From Devosia sp. (GTDB taxonomy: Bacteria > Pseudomonadota > Alphaproteobacteria > Rhizobiales > Devosiaceae): DNA of 64,000 nucleotides. Both the position numbers and the translations under genes were made by a program. Shown piece after piece: positions 45,269 to 54,035 of the stretch (position 1 is its first letter; the number at the start of each line of letters is the position of its first letter). The stretch lies in assembly GCF_014860165.1 (NCBI RefSeq), contig NZ_JACZKG010000043.1:1-64000 (forward strand), given 5' to 3'. The notes beneath the pieces are model-generated. The model ran no database searches. It saw only the letters and a program-made list of their open reading frames with translations, and was not told the DNA's origin.

Positions 45269-47119
45269 ATGTCTCCACCTCACGTTCCTGGCGCCGTCCC
45301 GCATGGCGATGGCACCCGCTTTACCCTCTGGGCACTCGGGCGGCATGCGGCCGCCGTCGAGATCGAGGGCCGGGGCCGTGTTGAGCTGAACAATCTGGGC
45401 GAGGGCTATTTCGGGGCAGAGGTAGCTGGTGTCGGCCCGGGCGACCGCTATCAGTTCCGCCTCGATGACGGTCCGCCAGTGCCCGATCTTGCCTCGCGCT
45501 GCCAGCCGGAGGGCAATGACGGCCCGTCGGAGGTGGTGGCGAGCGATTTCCCATGGACGGACCAGACCTGGGCTGGCGTGGAGCGGCAGAACCAGGTGCT
45601 TTACGAGCTCCATGTCGGTACCTTCACGCCGGAAGGAACCTGGCGCGCGGCGGCGACGAAGCTCGCTTTCCTGCGGGACCTGGGCATCACGGTGATCCAT
45701 GTCATGCCCATCGCCACCTTCAAGGGGCGATTTGGCTGGGGCTATGACACCACCCTGCTCTATGCGCCCTTTGCCCCCTACGGCACGCCCGACGATGTCA
45801 GGGCCTTCATCGACGCGGCCCATGCGCTCGGCATCGGCGTCATCCTCGACGTGGTCTATAACCATGTGGGCCACGGCGACCATTATCGCGCCTATGGCGA
45901 CCACTATTTCACCGACGGCTATGAGAATGACTGGGGCGCCAGCTTCAATTATGACGGCGAGAACGCCCGGCCGGTGCGCGATTTCATCATCGGCAATGCC
46001 GTCTACTGGGTCCGGGATTTCCATTTCGATGGGCTGCGCATCGACGCCGCCCAGGCCATGTTCGACGCCAGCGACGAACATATCATTGCCGAACTCACCC
46101 GCGCCATGCGCGAGGCCGCCGGGCAACGCCAGGTCTATGTGGTGGTGGAGAACCAGCCCCAGCAACACCTGATGATCGACCCGCCGGCGCAGGGCGGCTA
46201 CGGCGTGGACGCCATGGTCAGCGACGATTTCCAGCACGCCGTGCGCGTCGCCGTTACCGGTCATAACGACTTCTATTATCGCGACTACCTCGGCTCGCCG
46301 CAGGAGCTCGTCTCGGCGCTGAAATATGGCTTCCTCTATCAGGGGCAGCGCTCCGACATGCGCGACAAGGCCTATGGCACCTACAACCTCTCAACCCCGG
46401 CCGAGCACTTCGTGCATTTTCTTGAGAACCACGATCAAGTGGCCAATTCTGCTCGGGGTTTCCGCCTAGCCACGCTCGCTTCGCCGGCGCGGGTCCGGGC
46501 CGTGACGAGCCTGCTGCTGCTCGGTCCGCAGACGCCCTGCCTGTTCCAGGGCCAGGAATTCGGCGCCACCAACCCATTCCTCTACTTCCTCGGGCTAGAG
46601 GGCGATGAGGCCAAGGCCGGGGCCGAGGGTCGGCGGCAATCGGTGAGCAATTTCCCCAGCGTCGCCGATCCTGTCATGCAGGAACGACTGCCCTACCCTG
46701 CCGATCCGATGACCTTTCAGACCAGCAAGCTCGACTGGAGCGAGGCCGAGCGCCATGCCGGCATGCTGGCGCTACACCGGGACCTGCTGGCCATGCGGCG
46801 CAGCGATCCCGCCTTTTCGCAGGCCAGCGAGCGGCGCATCGATGGCGCTGTGATCGGTGACGCAGCGCTGCTCATCCGCTATTTCACGCCCGACCCGGCG
46901 GGTCACCGCCTGCTGCTGCTCAACCTTGGCCGCGACCTGCAGGTCGGCGTGGCGGCCGAACCGCTGCTGGCGCCGCCGGATGGCCGCCGCTGGACCGTGG
47001 GCTGGTCGAGCGAGCACCCCGACTATGACGGGGCCGGCCGCCGCCCGACCGACCCGCAGCAATTCTGGATCCTGCCATCCGATTGCGCGCTGGTGTTCCG
47101 CAGCGAGCTGCAATCATGA
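45269..47119 (+). CDS. treZ: Malto-oligosyltrehalose trehalohydrolase
   Basis: GH13 enzyme that releases trehalose from maltooligosyltrehalose. The 616-residue protein has an N-terminal E-set domain (DGTRFTLWALGRHAAAVEIE), then YELHVGTFTPEGTWRAA. The barrel motifs include ILDVVYNHVG, the nucleophile in FDGLRIDAAQAM, the acid/base glutamate in VYVVVENQPQ and FLENHDQVAN. The ATG at 45269 gives MSPPHVPGAVPHGDG, which aligns with the family start, although its ribosome binding site is poor. It overlaps treY by ATGA. Confidence 0.88.
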   Translation: MSPPHVPGAVPHGDGTRFTLWALGRHAAAVEIEGRGRVELNNLGEGYFGAEVAGVGPGDRYQFRLDDGPPVPDLASRCQPEGNDGPSEVVASDFPWTDQTWAGVERQNQVLYELHVGTFTPEGTWRAAATKLAFLRDLGITVIHVMPIATFKGRFGWGYDTTLLYAPFAPYGTPDDVRAFIDAAHALGIGVILDVVYNHVGHGDHYRAYGDHYFTDGYENDWGASFNYDGENARPVRDFIIGNAVYWVRDFHFDGLRIDAAQAMFDASDEHIIAELTRAMREAAGQRQVYVVVENQPQQHLMIDPPAQGGYGVDAMVSDDFQHAVRVAVTGHNDFYYRDYLGSPQELVSALKYGFLYQGQRSDMRDKAYGTYNLSTPAEHFVHFLENHDQVANSARGFRLATLASPARVRAVTSLLLLGPQTPCLFQGQEFGATNPFLYFLGLEGDEAKAGAEGRRQSVSNFPSVADPVMQERLPYPADPMTFQTSKLDWSEAERHAGMLALHRDLLAMRRSDPAFSQASERRIDGAVIGDAALLIRYFTPDPAGHRLLLLNLGRDLQVGVAAEPLLAPPDGRRWTVGWSSEHPDYDGAGRRPTDPQQFWILPSDCALVFRSELQS

Positions 47120-49539
47120 TTGTACCCCGCGCCACCTATCGCCTGCAGCTGAACAAGGATTTCACCTTCGCCGACGCGATGGCTCGGGTGCCCTATCTCG
47201 ACAGCCTTGGCGTCAGCCATGTCTACCTGTCCCCCATCCTCAAGGCGCGGCCGGGCAGTACGCATGGCTATGACACGGTCGACCACACGCGCATCAACCC
47301 CGAGCTTGGCACCGAGGCGGATTTCCGTGCCCTTGCAGGGGCGCTGCGACAACGCGAGATGGGCATCATCCTCGATTTCGTGCCTAACCATATGGGCGTG
47401 GGCGGGGCCGACAATGCGCTCTGGCTCGATGTGCTCAAGCATGGCGCCGCCAGCCGCTATGCCGGCTGGTTCGACATCGACTGGCATCCACCGCGGTCGG
47501 ACATGGATGGCAAGCTGCTGGTGCCCTTCCTGGTCTCCACCTATGCGCAGTCACTCGCCTCCGGGCATCTGCGCCTCAAGGCAGATGGGGACGGCTTTGC
47601 CGTATGGGCGCATGATGGCGACAAGCTGCCGATCCGGCCAGAGGATGAACGGGCTCTGCTCGATCGCCATGGCAGCGCCGAGGCGGCGATTGCGGCCCTG
47701 ACCGGGGAAGAGGGCCATCGGGGCAGTTGGGCCGCACTCGACAGCCTGATCGCCTCCCAGCATTGGCGGCTCGCCCACTTCGCCGTGGCGGCAGACGAGA
47801 TCAACTATCGGCGGTTCTTCATCAACAGCGATCTGGCGGGCATCAGGATCGACCGGCCAGATGTCTTCGAACACGCGCATGGGCTGATCTATTCGCTTGT
47901 CGCCGATGGGCTGGTCGATGGCCTGCGCATCGACCATGTGGACGGCCTGCTCGACCCCAAGGGGTACCTTGAAAAACTGCGCAGTCATGCGCCGCGGCGG
48001 ATCTATCTCGTGGTCGAGAAAATCCTCGCGCCGCATGAGCTGCTCCGCGCCGACTGGCCGGTCGAGGGCACCACCGGTTACGAGATCGGGGCGCAACTGA
48101 CCCGGCTGCTGGTGTCCGGGCATGCCGAGGCCGAGGTCACCGCTGCCTACAGGGATTTCACCGGCGAAACCACCGAGCCTGGCGAGGAAGCCTATCGCTG
48201 CAAGCTGCGCGTCATGGACAATGAACTGGCGGCCGAGCTCTCGGCGCTGGCCCGCCTGTTTGCCAGAGTCGCATGGTCGGTCGACGCCACTGCCGACATC
48301 ACCGAACTCGGCCTGGCCAGGGCCCTGCGCGAAATCATCGCGCAGATGGCGGTGTATCGCACTTATATCGACGATGATGGCGCGGTGGCGCGCGACCGGC
48401 GTGAGATCGGCCGTACCGTAGAGCGCAGCCGGCGCAACCAGCCGCAGATCCAGCCCATGGTCTTCGATTTTGTCGGGGGGCTGCTGTGTGGAACACTGGG
48501 CGCGGACTACGACCCCAAGGCCATTGCCGTAGCCGTTGGCCGTTTCCAGCAGCTGGCCGGCCCTGTGATGGCCAAGGGGCTCGAAGATACTGCCCTCTAT
48601 CGCTACAACCGGCTCGTGGCGCTGAACGAGGTCGGCGCCCATCCCGAGCGCTTTTCGACTACCCTGGCGGCCTTCCACGACAGCAATCGGCGTCGGCTGG
48701 CCACCCATCCGCATTGCATGATTGCCACGTCCACGCACGACACCAAGCGCGGCGAGGACACGAGAGCCATCATTGCCGCAATAGCGGATGTGCCCGATGA
48801 ATGGACCGCAGCCCTCCAGCAATGGCGCTCCGCACTGACGCCGCACTGCGACGCCATCCACCCCAATGACCTCTACCTGTTCTTCCAGCTCCTGGTCGGT
48901 GGGTGGCCGATCGACAGCGATGCCACCGGCTTTGGCGACCGGCTCAAGGGGGCGATGATCAAGTCTCTGCGGGAAGCACGCGAACGCAGTGACTGGGGCG
49001 TCAACGCCGTCGCCTATGAGAACACGGTGACCGGGTTCATCGATCACGCGCTGGCCGATGCCGATTTCCTCGCCAGCTTTCATCCCACGCGCCTTCGCTT
49101 GCAGGCCATCGGCCGCCGCAAGGGCCTGATCCAGGCGGCCCTGAAGCTGACTATACCGGGCGTCCCCGACATCTATCGGGGCGCCGAGGACTGGGAGCAG
49201 AGCTTCGTCGACCCCGACAACCGGCGTCACCTCGACTTTGCCGCGCTGGCCAAAAGGCTCTCCTCGCCTGTGGTAGAGCGAGACGACAAGCTCATGCTCA
49301 CGCAGGCCCTGTTGCGCCTGCGGCGCCGTCTGCCGCGCCTGTTCGCCGAGGGCAGCTACGAACCCCTGGAGCTTGGCGCCAGCACCCTGGCTTTCCGCCG
49401 ACGCCAAGGGACCGACCAGGTTCTGGTTCTGGCTGATGTGTCGCCCGGCCACGCGGCGGGCATCGCGGCCGAACCGTCAGAGCTCGCTATCGTCACCGGC
49501 TCTTCGGCCGGTCCAGTATGGGTGCTGGCTACGCCATGA
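47116..49539 (+). CDS. treY: Malto-oligosyltrehalose synthase
   Basis: GH13 intramolecular transglucosylase that turns the reducing end of maltodextrin into a trehalosyl unit. The 807-residue protein starts MIVPRATYRLQLNKDFTFAD, with VSHVYLSPILKARPGSTHGY, DFVPNHMG, the nucleophile in DGLRIDHVDGLLDP and VVEKILAPHE. STHDTKRGEDTR appears in the C-terminal half. All key residues are present. Coupled to treZ by ATGA; together they make trehalose from glycogen-type glucans. No debranching enzyme gene is in the window. Confidence 0.92.
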   Translation: MIVPRATYRLQLNKDFTFADAMARVPYLDSLGVSHVYLSPILKARPGSTHGYDTVDHTRINPELGTEADFRALAGALRQREMGIILDFVPNHMGVGGADNALWLDVLKHGAASRYAGWFDIDWHPPRSDMDGKLLVPFLVSTYAQSLASGHLRLKADGDGFAVWAHDGDKLPIRPEDERALLDRHGSAEAAIAALTGEEGHRGSWAALDSLIASQHWRLAHFAVAADEINYRRFFINSDLAGIRIDRPDVFEHAHGLIYSLVADGLVDGLRIDHVDGLLDPKGYLEKLRSHAPRRIYLVVEKILAPHELLRADWPVEGTTGYEIGAQLTRLLVSGHAEAEVTAAYRDFTGETTEPGEEAYRCKLRVMDNELAAELSALARLFARVAWSVDATADITELGLARALREIIAQMAVYRTYIDDDGAVARDRREIGRTVERSRRNQPQIQPMVFDFVGGLLCGTLGADYDPKAIAVAVGRFQQLAGPVMAKGLEDTALYRYNRLVALNEVGAHPERFSTTLAAFHDSNRRRLATHPHCMIATSTHDTKRGEDTRAIIAAIADVPDEWTAALQQWRSALTPHCDAIHPNDLYLFFQLLVGGWPIDSDATGFGDRLKGAMIKSLREARERSDWGVNAVAYENTVTGFIDHALADADFLASFHPTRLRLQAIGRRKGLIQAALKLTIPGVPDIYRGAEDWEQSFVDPDNRRHLDFAALAKRLSSPVVERDDKLMLTQALLRLRRRLPRLFAEGSYEPLELGASTLAFRRRQGTDQVLVLADVSPGHAAGIAAEPSELAIVTGSSAGPVWVLATP

Positions 49540-49618
49540 GCCGGAACCAGGCGGCTTTCATCGAGTGCTTCGGGCCCGAGATCGCCACATTATCATCCGC
49601 ATGATCACGGGGGTACCA

Positions 49619-50311
49619 ATGGATCAGGCCATCGCCGCGTTTGATTTGAAGCACATGCTGATCGGGGAAGAGCCCCCGCTGTTCCTCCTCGAAATCATTG
49701 TCCGGACGATTATCATCTACGCCTACACGCTGCTGCTGCTGCGCTGGCTCGGAAGTCGCACGGTCGGGCAGCTTTCGACGGTTGAGTTCCTGCTCGTCAT
49801 CGCCCTCGGCTCCGCCGTTGGCGACGCCATGTTCTACCCCGATGTGCCCCTGCTCCAGGCCATGCTGGTGGTCACCGTCGTGGTAGTCGCCAACAAGTTG
49901 CTGGACCTCATCATTGCCAAGAGCCGGCGCGCCGAGCGCGTGCTGGACGGAAAGCCGCGCGAGGTCGTCCGGGACGGCGTCGTCGCCCGGCAGTTTCTCA
50001 AAGAGAACTCGATGAGCCGCTACGAACTGTTCCAGGAACTGCGGGAGGCGGGGATCGAACAGCTTGGTGAGGTCCGGCGCGCCTATATCGAAAAGGATGG
50101 CAAGGTTACGGTGTTCCGCCAGAAGGGCGACCTGCCCGGGGGCCTGCCGATTGTTCCCCCGTCGCAGATCGAACCCCACGAGCTGGTTTCGCCGAACGGC
50201 CAGGCTGCCCATGATGGCAAGCTTGTTTGCGCCACTTGCGGAAACAAGCACGACGGTTCCGACCAATGCAGCAATTGCGAGAGGACGGAGTGGACGCTGG
50301 CGTCCACCTGA
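49619..50311 (+). CDS. DUF421 (YetF-like) membrane protein with C-terminal zinc-ribbon-like tail
   Basis: A 230-residue protein with three N-terminal helices (LEIIVRTIIIYAYTLLLLRW, GQLSTVEFLLVIALGSAVGD, LLQAMLVVTVVVVANKLLDL) and a cytoplasmic DUF421 domain with RREVVRDG-like and SMSRYELFQELREAGIEQLG segments. The last 40 residues carry CATCGNKHDGSDQCSNC, a CxxC-N9-CxxC arrangement fit for zinc binding. The ATG at 49619 follows GGGGG; another ATG lies six codons earlier. Function unknown; DUF421 proteins are linked to envelope or spore functions elsewhere. It follows treY by 79 bases. Confidence 0.8.
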   Translation: MDQAIAAFDLKHMLIGEEPPLFLLEIIVRTIIIYAYTLLLLRWLGSRTVGQLSTVEFLLVIALGSAVGDAMFYPDVPLLQAMLVVTVVVVANKLLDLIIAKSRRAERVLDGKPREVVRDGVVARQFLKENSMSRYELFQELREAGIEQLGEVRRAYIEKDGKVTVFRQKGDLPGGLPIVPPSQIEPHELVSPNGQAAHDGKLVCATCGNKHDGSDQCSNCERTEWTLAST

Positions 50312-50314
50312 CCG

Positions 50315-50455
50315 TCAGCCCTTCGATGGTTTGCTCTTGCCGGGCTGTTCCTGCCTGGACCCGTCCTGCTTGCGGCCGAGATCGTCGATATTGTCGTCCT
50401 GTTGCTGGCCGGGTCGGGTTTCGAGCGGCGCCGGCTTCGATTTTTCGGTCGCCAT
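50315..50455 (-). CDS. Small charged hypothetical protein, 46 residues
   Basis: A 46-codon gene starting MATEKSKPAPLETRPGQQQD and ending KSKPSKG. It is rich in Lys, Gln, Pro and Asp, with no hydrophobic segment, so it is probably disordered. Its ATG follows the TAG of the HTH-like gene after one base, which implies translational coupling and supports that it is real. Its 3' end lies 3 bases from the convergent DUF421 gene. Function unknown. Confidence 0.5.
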   Translation of the reverse strand: MATEKSKPAPLETRPGQQQDDNIDDLGRKQDGSRQEQPGKSKPSKG

Positions 50456-50456
50456 G

Positions 50457-50696
50457 CTAGTTCACCACTTTCTGCGATGCGGGCGGATTGGCTTCGAGCC
50501 GTTCGAGCGTGAAGCCGACGCGACGGGCGACCTCAAGGTCGAAATCCTGGTCGGGGCTGGTCAGCTCGTATTGGCGAAGCTGTTCCAGCGTAACGCCGGC
50601 CTCCCGGGCAAAGACATCCGGTTCGAGCCCCAGGGCCAGGCGTCGATTTTGGTCGCCCTTTGCCTGGCGCCGGTTCGGATCGGTGGGGAAGGTCAT
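50457..50696 (-). CDS. Small HTH-like (XRE-type) protein, 79 residues
   Basis: A 79-residue protein starting MTFPTDPNRRQAKGDQNRRL. The centre LEPDVFAREAGVTLEQLRQY fits helix 2-turn-helix 3 of an XRE-type domain, and FDLEVARRVGFTLERLEANP follows. AGGAG lies 6 bases before the ATG at 50696; an ATG two codons earlier abuts that site and is less likely. It could be a DNA-binding protein or an unrelated small helical protein. It is divergent from the amino-acid importer. Confidence 0.6.
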   Translation of the reverse strand: MTFPTDPNRRQAKGDQNRRLALGLEPDVFAREAGVTLEQLRQYELTSPDQDFDLEVARRVGFTLERLEANPPASQKVVN

Positions 50697-50956
50697 GGCC
50701 ATCTCCTGTCCAAAAAATGCTGTGCTATCCAATCCTTCGCCCGGTAACTTGGTTCCGTGCATGGGCGCCGCCACTGCGGCGAACCGAAATCCGGCAACCG
50801 TCCTCTCCGGAACCGGCAAAAGCGAGCATGGCGCTATCGTCATGCGGCGCCAGAGAAAAACATCCATCCAAGGAGTTGAAAGCCGCCCTCCGCAGGCGCA
50901 GTTTTCAGGCCAATTCCGGCGTCTGAACAAGGCGCCGGTCGAATAAGGAGATGATA

Positions 50957-51727
50957 ATGAAACTCTCGAAGTTCCTGATTGCGCTCGGCCTGGCTGCCGT
51001 GGCCGCTACCCCGGTTGTCGCACAGTCTGCCCTTGAGCAGATCAAGCAGGCCGGCGCGCTGCGCATCGGCACAGAAGGCACCTACGCCCCCTTCACCTAC
51101 CATGACGATACCGGCGCACTGGTCGGCTTCGACGTCGAGATCGGCCGCGCCATTGCCGAACAGCTCGGGGTCGAGGCCGAATTCGTCGAAGGTCCATGGG
51201 ATGGGCTGATCGCCGGCATCGACGCCAATCGCTACGACGTGGTGATCAACCAGGTCGGCATCAACGCGGAGCGCCAGGCCAAGTATGACTTCTCCGAGCC
51301 CTATATTGCCTCCAAGGCCGCATTGGTGGTGCGTGGCGACAATGCCGACATTACCAGCTTCGAGAGCCTCGCCGGCAAGAAGGCGGCCCAGACGCTGACC
51401 AGCAATTACGGAAAGCTCGCCCAGGAATATGGCGCCGAACTGGTCCCCACCGAAGGCTTCGACCAGTCGATCGCGCTGGTCGTGCAGGGTCGCGCCGACG
51501 CCACCATCAATGACAGCCTGTCCTTCTTCGACTTCAAGAAGCAGCAACCCGATGCCGACGTAAAGATCGTCGTCACCCAGGCCGATGCCGATTTCTCCGG
51601 CGTGCTGCTGGCCAAGGGCAAGCCTGAGCTGCTGGCCGCGATCAACGAAGCGCTGGCGGCCATCAAGGCAGACGGCACCTATGCCGAGATTTCGCAGAAA
51701 TATTTCGGCGAAGACGTCTCGCAGTAG
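50957..51727 (+). CDS. Amino-acid ABC transporter substrate-binding protein (family 3)
   Basis: A 256-residue periplasmic protein with a signal peptide MKLSKFLIALGLAAVAATPV ending near VVAQ. The mature part shows LRIGTEGTYAPFTYHDDTGA, VGFDVEIGRAIAEQLG and FVEGPWDGLIAGIDANRYDV, the polar amino-acid/cystine SBP_bac_3 pattern. Its fold of aligned segments resembles cystine-binding TcyA/FliY. AAGGAG lies 6 bases before the ATG. A hairpin separates it from the permease gene, which should raise its level above the membrane parts. Confidence 0.87.
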   Translation: MKLSKFLIALGLAAVAATPVVAQSALEQIKQAGALRIGTEGTYAPFTYHDDTGALVGFDVEIGRAIAEQLGVEAEFVEGPWDGLIAGIDANRYDVVINQVGINAERQAKYDFSEPYIASKAALVVRGDNADITSFESLAGKKAAQTLTSNYGKLAQEYGAELVPTEGFDQSIALVVQGRADATINDSLSFFDFKKQQPDADVKIVVTQADADFSGVLLAKGKPELLAAINEALAAIKADGTYAEISQKYFGEDVSQ

Positions 51728-51753
51728 TAATCCAGCCACTCACTGGCTTAGAT

Positions 51754-51780
51754 GGATCGGCCGACGGGTTCGGCCGATCC
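51754..51780 (+). terminator. Attenuating terminator between binding protein and permease
   Basis: A perfect 11-bp stem GGATCGGCCGA/TCGGCCGATCC with a 5-base loop is followed by TTGTCTT. It lies 26 bases after the binding-protein stop and 21 before the permease ATG. Partial termination here would make excess binding protein, as is usual for such importers. Confidence 0.75.
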
Positions 51781-51801
51781 TTGTCTTGACGGAACCGCTC
51801 G

Positions 51802-52482
51802 ATGCCGCATTGGCTATCCCTGATGATCGACGCCCTGCCCTCCCTGCTATGGGCGTGCCTGGTCTTCACCGTGCCGCTGACGCTGCTGTCATTCGCATTC
51901 GGCCTGGCGGTGGGGTTTGTCGCCGCCATCACGCGGCTTTTCGCTCCCGCCCCGTTCGCCGCCTTCGTGCGCTTCTACGTCTGGATCATCCGCGGCACCC
52001 CACTGCTGGTCCAGCTCTTCCTCATCTTCTACGGCCTGCCCAGCGTCGGCATCGTGCTCGACGCGTTTCCGGCCGCCCTGATCGGCTTCACGCTCAATGT
52101 GGGCGCCTACACGTCCGAAATCATCCGCGCGGTGCTCGTCTCGGTGCCCAAGGGGCAGTGGGAGGCGGCCTATTCCATCGGCATGACCTGGGCGCAGGCC
52201 ATGCGTCGCACCATCCTGCCCCAGGCCACCAGGGTGGCCGTGCCGCCGCTGTCCAACACCTTCATCTCGCTGGTCAAGGATACCTCGCTTGCCGCGGCCA
52301 TCACCGTGCCGGAGCTGTTTCGCGCCGGGCAACGCATCGTCGCCACAAGCTACGAACCGCTGATCCTCTATATCGAGGTGGCGCTGATCTACCTGGTGGT
52401 CAGCTCCGTCCTCTCGAGCCTGCAGGCCCGCGTCGAGAAGCGTTTCTCCCGCTATGGCGGTTTCATCGAGGCCGGCTCATGA
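51802..52482 (+). CDS. Amino-acid ABC transporter permease (HisM/GlnP type)
   Basis: A 226-residue inner membrane permease of the polar amino-acid family with about five helices. It has FYVWIIRGTPLLVQLFLIFY and the EAA loop EAAYSIGMTWAQAMRRTILP. It overlaps the ATPase gene as ATGA. Since it is the only permease, it probably acts as a homodimer. Confidence 0.9.
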   Translation: MPHWLSLMIDALPSLLWACLVFTVPLTLLSFAFGLAVGFVAAITRLFAPAPFAAFVRFYVWIIRGTPLLVQLFLIFYGLPSVGIVLDAFPAALIGFTLNVGAYTSEIIRAVLVSVPKGQWEAAYSIGMTWAQAMRRTILPQATRVAVPPLSNTFISLVKDTSLAAAITVPELFRAGQRIVATSYEPLILYIEVALIYLVVSSVLSSLQARVEKRFSRYGGFIEAGS

Positions 52483-53243
52483 TCGCGCTCGAAAACATCC
52501 ACAAGAGCTTTGCCGACAACCACGTGCTCAAGGGCGTGAGCCTGATCGTCCCCGAGGGCGGCGTCACGGCGCTGATCGGGGCCTCGGGCAGCGGCAAGAG
52601 CACGCTGCTGCGCTGCGTGAACCTGCTCGAAATGCCCCAATCCGGACGTATCCGCATCGACGACACCGCCATCGAATTCACGCCCGGCGGCCATGTCGGC
52701 CGCGATGCGGTGCTGGCGCTGCGCCGCAAGACCGGAATGATCTTCCAGAACTTCCAGCTCTTTCCGCACCTGTCGGCACTGGAAAATGTCATGGAAGGTC
52801 TGCTGACCGTCCTCAAATGGCCACGCGAACAGGCCCGGCAGCGGGCGCTCGAACTGCTGGCAACTGTCGGCATGAGCGCCAAGGCCGACGCCTGGCCGTC
52901 GAGCCTTTCGGGGGGCCAGCAGCAGCGCGTGGCGATCGCCAGGGCGCTGGCGCCCTCGCCCAAGGTCCTGCTCTGCGATGAGCCGACCTCGGCGCTCGAT
53001 CCGCAATTGGCCACCGAGGTCGTGGAAGTCCTGGCCCAGCTCGCCCGCAGCGGCACCACCATGTTGATGGCCACGCACGACCTGCGCCTCGCCGCCAGCA
53101 TCGCCAGCAACGTGGTCTATCTCGATGCCGGCGAGATCGTCGAAGCCGGGCCGGCCCGGCAGGTGTTCGGCTCGCCCGCCCAGGATCGCACCCGACGCTT
53201 CATTTCGACGCTGACCGCCCATGCGGTGGCGCCGGGTCCCTAG
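52479..53243 (+). CDS. Amino-acid ABC transporter ATP-binding protein (GlnQ type)
   Basis: A 254-residue ATPase with Walker A GASGSGKSTLL, Q loop FQNFQLFPHLSALENV, signature LSGGQQQRVAIARAL, Walker B LLCDEPTSALD and switch His in ATHDLR. Typical GlnQ/HisP length. It completes the three-gene importer. Confidence 0.92.
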   Translation: MIALENIHKSFADNHVLKGVSLIVPEGGVTALIGASGSGKSTLLRCVNLLEMPQSGRIRIDDTAIEFTPGGHVGRDAVLALRRKTGMIFQNFQLFPHLSALENVMEGLLTVLKWPREQARQRALELLATVGMSAKADAWPSSLSGGQQQRVAIARALAPSPKVLLCDEPTSALDPQLATEVVEVLAQLARSGTTMLMATHDLRLAASIASNVVYLDAGEIVEAGPARQVFGSPAQDRTRRFISTLTAHAVAPGP

Positions 53244-53282
53244 CCGCTTGCCGCGTCAGTGCAAAGGCGCTACGGCTCGCCC

Positions 53283-54035
53283 ATGAGCTACAACAAATTT
53301 CCGCCCAAGCCGAAATACGATCCCGATACCGGGCCGGTCTATCTCTATGGCCTGCACACGGTGCGGGCCGCGCTGGACAACAAGAACCGCATCAAGAAGG
53401 TGTTGCTGGCCACACCCAACGCCCTGATGCGGCTCAAGGAGACCGGCGAAATCGGCAAGGTGCCGGTGAAGGAAACCACACCCAAGGAGCTCGACAAGCT
53501 CCTGGGTGACGACGCAGTGCATCAGGGCGCAGCGCTGGAAGTCGATCCGGTGAGCCGCTTCGGGCTGGACGATATCCACCCGCTCAAGCTGGTCGTCGTG
53601 CTCGACCAGATCACCGACCCGCACAATGTCGGCGCCATCCTGCGCACCGCCTGTGCCTTCGGCGCCGATGCGGTGATTACCACGGCCCGCCACTCGCCGC
53701 GCGAAACCGGCGTCATGGCCAAATCGGCCTCGGGCGCGCTGGATCTCGTGCCCATGATCGAAGTGCGCAACCTCGGCGACGCGCTGGAAAAGCTCAAGGC
53801 GCGCGGCATGTTAGTGCTCGGCTTTGATTCTGAATCAGAACATCAGCTCAAGCCCCGCAGCGGCGACCAGCCGCTGGCCATTGTCATGGGCGCCGAGGGC
53901 AAGGGCCTGCGCCAGCGCACCCGCGAACTCTGCGACGAGATGGTCAAGCTCGACATGCCCGGGCCGATCAAGTCGCTCAATGTTTCCAACGCCGCCGCCA
54001 TCGCGCTCTTTGCGGCCACTGCCGGACGGGTCTGA
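53283..54035 (+). CDS. rlmB: TrmH/SpoU family rRNA 2'-O-methyltransferase (RlmB-like)
   Basis: A 250-residue SPOUT enzyme, probably methylating 23S rRNA Gm2251. The N-terminal substrate-binding domain has VYLYGLHTVRAALDNKNRI. The knotted domain has motif 1 DQITDPHNVGAILRTACAFG, motif 2 IVMGAEGKGL and motif 3 MPGPIKSLNVSNAAAIALF. The ATG at 53283 is preferred over a GTG eight codons upstream. Its TGA overlaps the ATG of the next gene. The RlmB assignment over TrmH rests on length and the N-terminal domain. Confidence 0.85.
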   Translation: MSYNKFPPKPKYDPDTGPVYLYGLHTVRAALDNKNRIKKVLLATPNALMRLKETGEIGKVPVKETTPKELDKLLGDDAVHQGAALEVDPVSRFGLDDIHPLKLVVVLDQITDPHNVGAILRTACAFGADAVITTARHSPRETGVMAKSASGALDLVPMIEVRNLGDALEKLKARGMLVLGFDSESEHQLKPRSGDQPLAIVMGAEGKGLRQRTRELCDEMVKLDMPGPIKSLNVSNAAAIALFAATAGRV

